DNA of 64,000 nt from Janthinobacterium lividum (GTDB lineage: Bacteria; Pseudomonadota; Gammaproteobacteria; Burkholderiales; Burkholderiaceae_D). Each line of letters opens with the position of its first letter. Position 1 is the first letter of the stretch. Positions 8,202-14,616 of this stretch are shown here, piece after piece. Under the pieces are notes generated by a model. It saw only the letters and a list, made by a program, of their open reading frames with translations. It did not search any database and had not been told where the DNA came from. The DNA lies in the NCBI RefSeq assembly GCF_011601275.1, contig NZ_JAAOLY010000003.1:248001-312000 (forward strand). The letters are read 5' to 3'. A program made the translations under genes and the position numbers.

Positions 8202-9236
8202 ATGAACGACCCAGTACGCAAGCGGCGAGGCCTCGGCCGCAGCACCGTGTTCGATGTGGCCAAATTGGCACAGACCTCGGCCATTTCCGTGTCGCGCTAT
8301 TTCAAGGAACCGGACCGCGTGTCGCAGGAAACGCGCGACCGTATCAAGAACGCCATCGACCAGCTCGGCTACATCCGCAACGAGGCGGCCGGCGGCCTGG
8401 CCTCGACCCAGGGCCGCATCGTGGGCGCCATCGTGCCCAGCGTGTCGAACTCCATCTTTGCGGAAACCATCCAGGGCTTGTCGACCACTTTGTCGCAGCA
8501 CAATTATCAGTTGCTGCTGGCCACCCACGATTACTCGATCGAGACGGAAGAGAAGGTCGTGCGAGCCTTTCTCGGCTGGTCGCCGCGCGCGCTCGTGCTG
8601 ACGGGCGCCGACCACAGCGCCGCCACGGAAACCTTGCTGGCGGGCTTGCAGATTCCCGTCATCGAAACGTGGGATATCCGCCCCGAGCGGCCATATCCGC
8701 AGATCGGCTTTTCGCATATCGCCACGGGGCGCGACATGACCTTGTATCTGCACGGGCAAGGCTACCGGCGCATCGTCTACGTCGACAGCGGCATCGGCAG
8801 CGATTTCCGCGCGCGCAAGCGGGCCCAGGGGTATGAGGAAACCATGCGGCAGCTGGGTTTGCGTGCGGAAATCGTGCAAGCGTCGGTGACGGCGCCGCTC
8901 GATGCGGGCGGGCAAGTGTTCAGCGAGCAAATGGCGCGCGCCGAGCGGCCCGACGCCCTGTTTTTTGCCAACGACAACATGGCTGCCGGCGCCATCTACG
9001 AGGCGGCGCGCCTGGGCATCCGTATACCAGAGCAATGCGCGGTGGCGGGCTTCGGCGACTTCCCGTTCTCGGAAAAACTCATGCCGGCGCTGACGACGAT
9101 ACGCGTGCCGCGCTATGACATCGGCCGCCTGGCCGCGCAAGCCATCCTGCAGCGCCTGGGCGAAGTGGACGAGGGCGCCGCGCCACCGGCCTTGGCGCCG
9201 CTGGCCTACGAGTTGATCGCGCGAGCCAGCGCCTGA
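8202..9236 (+). CDS. LacI-family transcriptional regulator of the sugar operon
   Basis: A 344-aa regulator. The N-terminal helix-turn-helix and hinge helix are clear (TVFDVAKLAQTSAISVSR, then VSQETRDRI and GYIRNEAA, residues 15-65). A periplasmic-binding-protein-like effector domain follows (GAIVPSVSNSIFAETIQG onward; PDALFFANDNMAAGA near the C-terminus). It resembles the GntR (gluconate repressor) branch. The ATG at 8202 has an AGAAGG site. It is divergent from the sugar catabolic operon and shares with it a perfect palindrome at 7952-7965, so it most likely represses that operon until a sugar or sugar-acid intermediate binds. Confidence 0.9.
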   Translation: MNDPVRKRRGLGRSTVFDVAKLAQTSAISVSRYFKEPDRVSQETRDRIKNAIDQLGYIRNEAAGGLASTQGRIVGAIVPSVSNSIFAETIQGLSTTLSQHNYQLLLATHDYSIETEEKVVRAFLGWSPRALVLTGADHSAATETLLAGLQIPVIETWDIRPERPYPQIGFSHIATGRDMTLYLHGQGYRRIVYVDSGIGSDFRARKRAQGYEETMRQLGLRAEIVQASVTAPLDAGGQVFSEQMARAERPDALFFANDNMAAGAIYEAARLGIRIPEQCAVAGFGDFPFSEKLMPALTTIRVPRYDIGRLAAQAILQRLGEVDEGAAPPALAPLAYELIARASA

Positions 9237-9252
9237 TAGGCACTGTGAAATG

Positions 9253-9389
9253 CAGATATTGATGAATCATATTTCTATCATCACAACATGCAATTGGCTT
9301 GATATGCTGCGATGCGGCATCATGCATCTGTCTCCTCTACTTCCTCACAGGAATTAGATTCAGCCCGCTCCCGCAGCGGGCTTTTTTTT
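9253..9389 (+). repeat. 137-bp intergenic repeat, copy 1
   Basis: First of three collinear, ungapped 137-bp copies (others at 11838-11974 and 17921-18057). It begins CAGATATTGATG, contains the invariant block TCATCACAACATGCAATTGG, and ends in a GC hairpin with eight T. Copies 1 and 3 differ at about nine positions. It lies between the LacI-type gene and metE, in the same orientation as both. Confidence 0.85.
9315..9389 (+). ncRNA. putative small RNA, sibling 1
   Basis: Predicted transcript of about 75 nt, assuming the conserved TATGCT at 9303-9308 is the -10. It carries TCTCCTC (9331-9337), complementary to a Shine-Dalgarno sequence. It ends in a Rho-independent terminator with stem AGCCCGC (9362-9368)/GCGGGCT (9376-9382), a 7-nt loop and eight T. 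An unpaired anti-SD stretch before a strong terminator is the usual build of Hfq-type repressor RNAs. No good -35 is seen and the start is a guess. The element may also terminate the upstream gene. Confidence 0.5.
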
Positions 9390-9505
9390 GCCCGTGCCCG
9401 CCTGCTTTTCTATGAATATTATTAATGGATGTATGAAGTTTTACCATTATTTTTCATGAATGAAAGCCTTTATGATGATTCCATACTTCATCAGGAGGCA
9501 CGACC

Positions 9506-11794
9506 ATGACCGTTACGACACACAATTTGGGCTACCCGCGCATCGGCGCCAAACGCGAACTGAAATTTTCCCTGGAAGACTACTGGAAGGGCAACAGCAC
9601 CTTGGCCGCGCTGGAAGGCCAGGGCGCCGAACTGCGCCAGCGCCACTGGCAAGAGCAGAGCGGGCTGGCCCTGGCGCCCGTGGGCGACTTTTCCTTCTAT
9701 GACCAGGTGCTGGACCTGAGTTTTACCCTGGGTAACTTGCCACAACGCGTGCGCGGCCTGGAAGGCGCGGCGCTTGATAACTATTTTCGGGTGGCCCGTG
9801 GCCGCTCGGCCGGCGACAGCGATTGCAGCTGCGTCCACGCCGGCGAAATGACGAAATGGTTCGACACCAATTATCACTACATCGTGCCTGAATTTTCGGC
9901 CGGGACGCAATTCAAGCTCGACAGCAGCCGTTTGCTGCAGCAACTGGCGCAAGCGCGCCAATTGAACGTTAAAGCCAAGCCCGTGCTGATCGGCCCTGTC
10001 ACCTATCTGTGGCTGGGCAAGGCCAAGGATGATTCTTATAAGCTGGCGCTGCTGCAAGGCTTGCTGCCCGTCTACGTGCAATTGCTGGAGGAACTGGCGG
10101 CCCAGGGCGTGGAGTGGGTGCAAATCGACGAACCGATCCTCGTCACGGAACTGGACAGCGCCTGGCAGCAGGCGCTGGTCACGGCCTATGATGCCTTGAG
10201 CAAGGCCAACAACGTCAAATTGCTGCTGGCCACGTATTTCGGCAAGCTGCAAGACAACTTGGCACTGGCGTGCAGGCTGCCTGTGCAAGGCTTGCATCTT
10301 GACGCCATCAATGCCCGCGAGGAAGTGGCGCAGGTGATTGCCCGGTTGCCCGCCACCAGCGTGCTGTCGCTGGGTGTCGTAAATGGCCGCAATATCTGGA
10401 AGACGGATTTGAATGCAGTGCTGGCATGGCTGGAACCCGTGCACGCCAGCCTGCAATCGCGGCTGTGGATCGCCCCGTCATGCTCCTTGCTGCACGTGCC
10501 CGTCGACCTGGCCAGCGAGCAAAAGCTCGATGCCGAGATCCAGTCCTGGCTGGCCTTTGCCCGTCAAAAGCTTGATGAAGTGCACACGATTGCCGGCGCA
10601 CTGAACCAGGGCCGCGCTTCCGTGCAAGCCGCGCTGGACGCCAATCAGGCGGCTGTGCAAGCGCGCCGCCAGTCGCCGCGCGTGCACAATCCGGCAGTGA
10701 AAGCGGCCGTGGCCCGCATCGACGCCAGCCTGGGCCAGCGTGCCGGCGGCTATGCCGAGCGTGCCGCCAAGCAAGCTGCGCTGTTGCAACTGCCCGCGTA
10801 CCCGACGACAACCATCGGCTCTTTCCCGCAGACTGCGGAAATCCGCCAGGCCCGCAGCCAGTTCCGCAGCGGCCAGCTCGATGAAGCCAGCTATAAAAAA
10901 CTGATGCAGGCGGAAATCGCCCATTGCGTCCAGGAACAGGAAGCGCTGGGTCTGGACGTCTTCGTGCACGGCGAGGCGGAACGCAATGACATGGTGGAAT
11001 ATTTCGGCGAACAGCTCGACGGCTATACCTTCAGCCAGTTCGGCTGGGTGCAATCGTACGGTTCGCGCTGCGTGAAGCCGCCTATTTTGTTCGGCGACAT
11101 CAGCCGCCCGCGCGCCATGACGGTCGAGTGGAGCACCTACGCCCAGTCGCTGACGAACAAGCCGATGAAAGGCATGCTGACGGGCCCCGTCACCATCCTG
11201 AACTGGTCTTTCGTGCGCGATGACCAGCCCCGTTCCGTGTCGTGCCACCAGCTGGCGTTGGCCATCCGCGCCGAGGTGCAGGACCTGGAACGGGCCGGCA
11301 TCCGCGTGATCCAGATCGACGAGGCGGCGCTGCGCGAAGGCTTGCCGCTGCGCAAATCCCAGTGGGCCGAGTACCTGCGCTGGGCCGTGGAATCGTTCCG
11401 CATCACGGCCAATGGCGTGGCCGATGAAACGCAGATCCACACGCACATGTGCTATTCGGAATTTAACGACATCATCGCGCAGATCGCCGGTATGGATGCG
11501 GACGTCATCACGATTGAAACCTCGCGCTCCGACATGGAATTGCTGGACGCCTTCGATGACTTCAACTATCCGAACGACATCGGTCCTGGCGTCTACGACA
11601 TCCACTCGCCCAACATTCCTGGCCAGGAACAGATGGTCAAGCTGATGCGCAAGGCGGCCGAGCGCATTCCCGCGCAGCGCCTGTGGGTCAATCCCGATTG
11701 CGGCCTGAAGACGCGCGGCTGGAAAGAAGTGATACCCGCGCTGGCCAACATGGTGGCGGCAGCGAAAACCTTGCGCGGCGACACCGTGGCGTAA
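9506..11794 (+). CDS. metE: cobalamin-independent methionine synthase
   Basis: A 762-aa MetE, which transfers the methyl group of 5-methyltetrahydropteroyl-triglutamate to homocysteine in the last step of methionine synthesis. The N-terminus [14 protein letters not shown] is diagnostic. The C-terminal catalytic barrel shows the zinc ligands in THMCYSEF (His and Cys) and [11 protein letters not shown] (Cys), plus the TTIGSFPQT motif after the linker. Length matches the E. coli enzyme. The ATG at 9506 has an AGGAGG site. It stands alone between two copies of the 137-bp repeat. Its AT-rich leader shows no cobalamin-riboswitch features and no metR gene is adjacent. Confidence 0.97.
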   Translation: MTVTTHNLGYPRIGAKRELKFSLEDYWKGNSTLAALEGQGAELRQRHWQEQSGLALAPVGDFSFYDQVLDLSFTLGNLPQRVRGLEGAALDNYFRVARGRSAGDSDCSCVHAGEMTKWFDTNYHYIVPEFSAGTQFKLDSSRLLQQLAQARQLNVKAKPVLIGPVTYLWLGKAKDDSYKLALLQGLLPVYVQLLEELAAQGVEWVQIDEPILVTELDSAWQQALVTAYDALSKANNVKLLLATYFGKLQDNLALACRLPVQGLHLDAINAREEVAQVIARLPATSVLSLGVVNGRNIWKTDLNAVLAWLEPVHASLQSRLWIAPSCSLLHVPVDLASEQKLDAEIQSWLAFARQKLDEVHTIAGALNQGRASVQAALDANQAAVQARRQSPRVHNPAVKAAVARIDASLGQRAGGYAERAAKQAALLQLPAYPTTTIGSFPQTAEIRQARSQFRSGQLDEASYKKLMQAEIAHCVQEQEALGLDVFVHGEAERNDMVEYFGEQLDGYTFSQFGWVQSYGSRCVKPPILFGDISRPRAMTVEWSTYAQSLTNKPMKGMLTGPVTILNWSFVRDDQPRSVSCHQLALAIRAEVQDLERAGIRVIQIDEAALREGLPLRKSQWAEYLRWAVESFRITANGVADETQIHTHMCYSEFNDIIAQIAGMDADVITIETSRSDMELLDAFDDFNYPNDIGPGVYDIHSPNIPGQEQMVKLMRKAAERIPAQRLWVNPDCGLKTRGWKEVIPALANMVAAAKTLRGDTVA

Positions 11795-11837
11795 CGATGG
11801 CAAGGGCAGGGGAGGCCGCTATGGCTGAAACGTGGCC

Positions 11838-11974
11838 GAGATATAGAACAATCGTATTTCTGTCATCACAACATGCAATTGGATAATGATGCTGCGATGC
11901 GGCATCATGCACTTGTCTCCTCTACTTCCTCCAAGGAAATAGATTCAGCCCGCTTCCGTAGCGGGCTTTTTTTT
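11838..11974 (+). repeat. 137-bp intergenic repeat, copy 2
   Basis: Second and most diverged copy, still ungapped relative to the other two. It begins GAGATATAGAAC, keeps the invariant TCATCACAACATGCAATTGG block and ends in the terminator hairpin. It lies between metE and a small lipoprotein gene. Confidence 0.83.
11900..11974 (+). ncRNA. putative small RNA, sibling 2
   Basis: Same layout as sibling 1. The -10-like hexamer is GATGCT (11888-11893), the anti-SD stretch TCTCCTC is at 11916-11922, and the terminator stem AGCCCGC (11947-11953)/GCGGGCT (11961-11967) precedes eight T. The loop reads TTCCGTA instead of TCCCGCA, so the stem is kept while the loop drifts. Confidence 0.48.
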
Positions 11975-12042
11975 GCCTGTTTTCATGGCCGCATCCATTA
12001 ATATAGATTTGTTTAAGCATAAACATACAAGGAGACAAGTTG

Positions 12043-12537
12043 ATGATGCCTTTGTTTCGCGCCGCCGGCATGCTGGCGCTGATGGCGCTCGGCGCCTGTT
12101 CGGCGGAGAGGCACCCGCTTGACCACCATTTGTCCCAATTGCGTCCGGTCACGGTCGCAGCGCTGCCTGATATGGGGTGGCCGCCCGGCGCGATGCTGTG
12201 CCCGATGGGCATTTATCAGAGCGAGCTGAGCGACTCGGCGCCTCATGCGGATCGCGTTAACGCGTTCCTGAAGCAAAACAAATTTCTGGGTGAGGAAGGT
12301 CTTTGGTCGCTGATCGTCGTCAAACCGATGTCCGAAGGGGGCGCAGGTATCGAGCAATTGCTTTTCAAGCGCGGCGACTATGACGTGATCAATGATCCGC
12401 AACTTATCGCGCGCGATGCGGAAACGGTGCCAAAGGGGTTTGCGCCGCACGCTTGCGTCACCGTGGAACAAGCCCGCGTGCTGGTGACGCGTGAACAAAG
12501 ATCGCATCGAAAGCTCATCATTTTTGGAACGAGCTAG
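12043..12537 (+). CDS. small hypothetical lipoprotein
   Basis: A 164-aa protein I do not recognise. It begins with a lipoprotein signal: a hydrophobic stretch ending in LGAC with the lipidated Cys at residue 19. The mature part has no family motif I can name; it contains two further cysteines (AMLCPMG and HACVT). The ATG at 12043 lies 9 nt after AAGGAG; TTG at 12040 and ATG at 12046 are less likely. It appears to be transcribed alone, after repeat copy 2 and before a weak terminator. It is probably anchored in the outer membrane by lipid; function unknown. Confidence 0.65.
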   Translation: MMPLFRAAGMLALMALGACSAERHPLDHHLSQLRPVTVAALPDMGWPPGAMLCPMGIYQSELSDSAPHADRVNAFLKQNKFLGEEGLWSLIVVKPMSEGGAGIEQLLFKRGDYDVINDPQLIARDAETVPKGFAPHACVTVEQARVLVTREQRSHRKLIIFGTS

Positions 12538-12539
12538 GT

Positions 12540-12559
12540 CCGCTTCCGTCGCGGTTTTT
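12540..12559 (+). terminator. weak Rho-independent terminator
   Basis: Stem CCGC (12540-12543)/GCGG (12551-12554), 7-nt loop TTCCGTC, then five T, right after the lipoprotein gene. The loop and flanks (CCGCTTCCGT...TTTTTGCC) resemble the terminator of repeat copy 2, so it may be a decayed relative. Confidence 0.55.
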
Positions 12560-12580
12560 GCCCACGTCGTACGTGGTGCG

Positions 12581-12769
12581 CTACAGCACATTCGCCGCTA
12601 CGGCGGAACTGTAGTTGCGCGCCAGCGCCGCGATGATGGCGGCCATTGCCTGCGGGTTGTCCGTGCCGCCGAAATGCGCGGCATACAGGCGCTTGGCCGC
12701 CTCGACTTGCGCATTCGTCAGTTTCACGGCATAGGCCATGCGCACGGTTTCAGGATTGTTCAGCGTCAT
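12581..12769 (-). CDS. hypothetical 62-aa protein
   Basis: A small protein with no recognised family. It is predicted mostly helical (for example LTNAQVEAAKRLYAAHF and AMAAIIAALARNYSSAVAANVL), with no signal peptide or cysteines. The start ATG at 12769 is preceded by a good GAGGTG ribosome site, the main reason to accept it as real. It is divergent from the AceE-like fragment gene, and its start lies about 55 bp from MarR-type boxes, so it may share that regulation. Confidence 0.5.
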   Translation of the reverse strand: MTLNNPETVRMAYAVKLTNAQVEAAKRLYAAHFGGTDNPQAMAAIIAALARNYSSAVAANVL

Positions 12770-12808
12770 TTTTCACCTCGAAGACAGGATTTCACTTGGC
12801 TCGCGCAC

Positions 12809-12837
12809 TTGTACGCGCAAAGAATTGCAACTACAAT
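12809..12837 (+). promoter_or_regulatory. predicted promoter of the AceE-like gene
   Basis: -35 TTGTAC (12809-12814), 17-bp spacer, -10 TACAAT (12832-12837). The MarR-type boxes begin inside the spacer and continue over the start region. Confidence 0.5.
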
Positions 12838-12864
12838 AATTGCATTTGCAATCGTATAGGCAAT
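12824..12864. promoter_or_regulatory. MarR-type operator cluster upstream of the AceE-like gene
   Basis: A perfect inverted repeat ATTGCATTTGCAAT (12839-12852) is flanked by imperfect relatives ATTGCAACTACAAT (12824-12837) and a GGCAAT half site ending at 12864. The same ATTGCA-WW-TGCAAT box occurs twice in the marR-aceE intergenic region, so one regulator probably binds both places. Confidence 0.65.
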
Positions 12865-12902
12865 ATCTGCCTTGCGCAAGCATTGTTGCGACAGGAGCCT
12901 GC

Positions 12903-14021
12903 ATGCATTCTTCCCCTTTACTTCCCCTACCGCCATTGGACGTGGCGCGCGACACCGTCCAGGCCTGCCTGGCCGCGCTGGCGGCACCGCCAGCGTTGCC
13001 GTTGCGGCAGGTTTCGCCACGCCGGGCGCTGGGCGCCATGGCGGGCAGCTTGCAGACGGGGCCAGGTGCGGTGAACGCCATCAGCGTCGTGCGCGCGGAA
13101 GTGATGCAGCAGTCTGACGATGCCTGGAATGTGACGGCGTCCGCCAGTGCCTGGCCGCTGCGCTATGGCGCCGACAAACCGCTGCTGTATCTGTGCCGTC
13201 CCGCTTCGGTTCAGGCATTGTGTGGCGTACTGGTCGATGCTTGCGAGCGTGGCATCGTCTGCAGCGATGCGGAAACGCAAGCCTCGTGCTGGCCGAAAGG
13301 CGTGCAGCCCGCGCTGCCCGCCTGGCTGGCCGCGCAGCACAATTGCACGCCGTTCGACCCGGCCACGGGCGAGGAAGTGCGCGCCATCCTGCGCTCGGCA
13401 CTGGAAACGCTGTATCTGGAACAGCAGCCAGGTTATTACTACCTGGCCATACATGACGAAGGTGCGGATGAAGATGCGGACGAAGGTGCGGATACGGATA
13501 CGGATGCGGTGGCGGCGCCCTTGTCGGCCGCCGATGCGGCAGCGGCCAGCCTGGGCATGTATCGCGTGTCGCCGCCGGATCCGGCGCCATGCCGGGTGCG
13601 TCTGTGCGGAGCGGGAACGATGCTGGCCGTCGTTGCCGATGCGGCCCGCTTGCTCAAGGACGACTGGGATATCGCCGCGCAAGTGTGGAGTTGCCCCAGC
13701 TACACGCGCCTGGCGCGCGATGCGCAGGCGGCGGAGCAGTGGAACCTGCGTCACCCGCGCGCCGTCCCAAGGTTGGCCCATGTGCGGCGCTGCCTCGATG
13801 ACAGCGCCGCGCCCGTCATCGCCGTCACCGGCTATGGGCAGCACATCGCGGGCCAGATTGGCGGCTACGTGCGCGGGCGTTTCATCGCCGTCGGTGCTGA
13901 CGCCATGATGGAGGTCAGCGCGCCATGGCTGGCCGTCACGGCCTTGAAAGCCCTGGCCGACGATGGCGCGCTGCCCCTGCAGTTCGTCGATTACGCGCTG
14001 CGGCGCTACGCCTTGCTCTGA
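12903..14021 (+). CDS. C-terminal-only AceE (PDH E1)-like protein
   Basis: A 372-aa protein related to the last third of AceE, the pyruvate dehydrogenase E1. Shared blocks with the full AceE downstream include HNCTPFDP (147-154; NCISYDP in AceE), TLYLEQQPGYYYL (169-181; FAEQEDIFYYI), AAQVWSCPSYTRL (258-270; AADVWSATSLTEV) and QWNLRHP (279-285; RWNMLHP). The thiamine-diphosphate-binding N-terminal region is absent, so it should not be catalytic by itself. An acidic Asp/Glu/Ala-rich insert occupies about residues 186-202. The ATG at 12903 follows CAGGAG; a start at 12840 would lie inside the operator. Its 3' end overlaps the convergent marR gene by 16 bp. Function unknown. Confidence 0.75.
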   Translation: MHSSPLLPLPPLDVARDTVQACLAALAAPPALPLRQVSPRRALGAMAGSLQTGPGAVNAISVVRAEVMQQSDDAWNVTASASAWPLRYGADKPLLYLCRPASVQALCGVLVDACERGIVCSDAETQASCWPKGVQPALPAWLAAQHNCTPFDPATGEEVRAILRSALETLYLEQQPGYYYLAIHDEGADEDADEGADTDTDAVAAPLSAADAAAASLGMYRVSPPDPAPCRVRLCGAGTMLAVVADAARLLKDDWDIAAQVWSCPSYTRLARDAQAAEQWNLRHPRAVPRLAHVRRCLDDSAAPVIAVTGYGQHIAGQIGGYVRGRFIAVGADAMMEVSAPWLAVTALKALADDGALPLQFVDYALRRYALL

Positions 14022-14485
14022 GCGGCGTTGCGTGCAGCCTCGGCGGCGCGCGCGAGGGCGGCGCTGAAGTCCTGCTGCTCGCCGCTGTCAAAGTGCGCGA
14101 GGAACAGGTCGGCCACTGTTGCCTGGTAGACGGCCCACATCTTCTTGCGCAGGATTTTCCCGTCTTCCGTGATGGAAACGAAGGCGGCGCGCCCGTCTTC
14201 CATCGAGCGCGTGCGCGTCACCAGCCGGTCCGTTTCCAGCTTGTCCACCAGGCGCGTCAGGTTGTAGCGCTCGATGGCCAGAGCGTCGGCCAGTTCATGC
14301 ATGCGGCGCGAACCGTCCTGTCCGCTTTCGAGGCCCCACAGCACGTCATACCACGCATACACGGGCAAGCCGGCCGCGGCGAGGCGGCGCTCGATTTCGC
14401 GGATCATCAAACGGTGCGTACGCACGAACGAGAACCACAGGTCGGGCGCAGGGGCCGGGCCAATTTCAGGTGCAGTTTCAGACAT
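14006..14485 (-). CDS. MarR-family transcriptional regulator
   Basis: A 159-aa winged-helix regulator. The recognition region is visible as MHELADALAIERYNLTRLVD (helix-turn-helix, about residues 62-81), followed by the wing (VTRTRSMEDGRAAFVSIT) with the family's conserved D-G-R. N- and C-terminal helices form the dimer interface. The gene is divergent from aceE and convergent with the AceE-like fragment. ATTGCA-WW-TGCAAT boxes sit on its own promoter, the aceE promoter and the fragment promoter. It most likely represses all three and itself until a ligand binds. The ligand is unknown. Confidence 0.88.
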   Translation of the reverse strand: MSETAPEIGPAPAPDLWFSFVRTHRLMIREIERRLAAAGLPVYAWYDVLWGLESGQDGSRRMHELADALAIERYNLTRLVDKLETDRLVTRTRSMEDGRAAFVSITEDGKILRKKMWAVYQATVADLFLAHFDSGEQQDFSAALARAAEAARNAAQSKA

Positions 14486-14508
14486 CGTATTCCTCCAGAT
14501 CGATCACA

Positions 14509-14522
14509 GTTGCAAATGCAAT
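14509..14522. promoter_or_regulatory. MarR-type box 1 (marR-aceE intergenic region)
   Basis: GTTGCAAATGCAAT, one base short of the perfect ATTGCA-WW-TGCAAT palindrome. It overlaps the -35 of the aceE promoter (14510-14515) and abuts a perfect TATAAT on the minus strand (14521-14526), the likely marR -10. It could therefore act on both directions. Confidence 0.65.
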
Positions 14523-14538
14523 TATAGCGCTATACAAT
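14510..14538 (+). promoter_or_regulatory. predicted aceE promoter
   Basis: -35 TTGCAA (14510-14515), 17-bp spacer, -10 TACAAT (14533-14538). It is flanked by MarR-type boxes on both sides. Confidence 0.5.
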
Positions 14539-14551
14539 GCCCGTCATAACG

Positions 14552-14580
14552 ATTGCAAATGCAATGATTGCATAGGCAAT
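14552..14580. promoter_or_regulatory. MarR-type boxes 2 and 3 (downstream of the aceE promoter)
   Basis: Perfect box ATTGCAAATGCAAT (14552-14565) followed one base later by imperfect ATTGCATAGGCAAT (14567-14580). Both lie in the early transcribed region of aceE, where a bound repressor would block elongation or initiation. Confidence 0.65.
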
Positions 14581-14616
14581 TATTCGCGTATCGATTTCCC
14601 AACCCAGGAGACTGCC

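Noticed and set aside
9391-9505. Possible cobalamin riboswitch or MetR box before metE
   Set aside because: The 115-nt leader has none of the conserved B12-box features and no clear TGAA-N5-TTCA site; only loosely spaced ATGAA/TTCAT matches are present.
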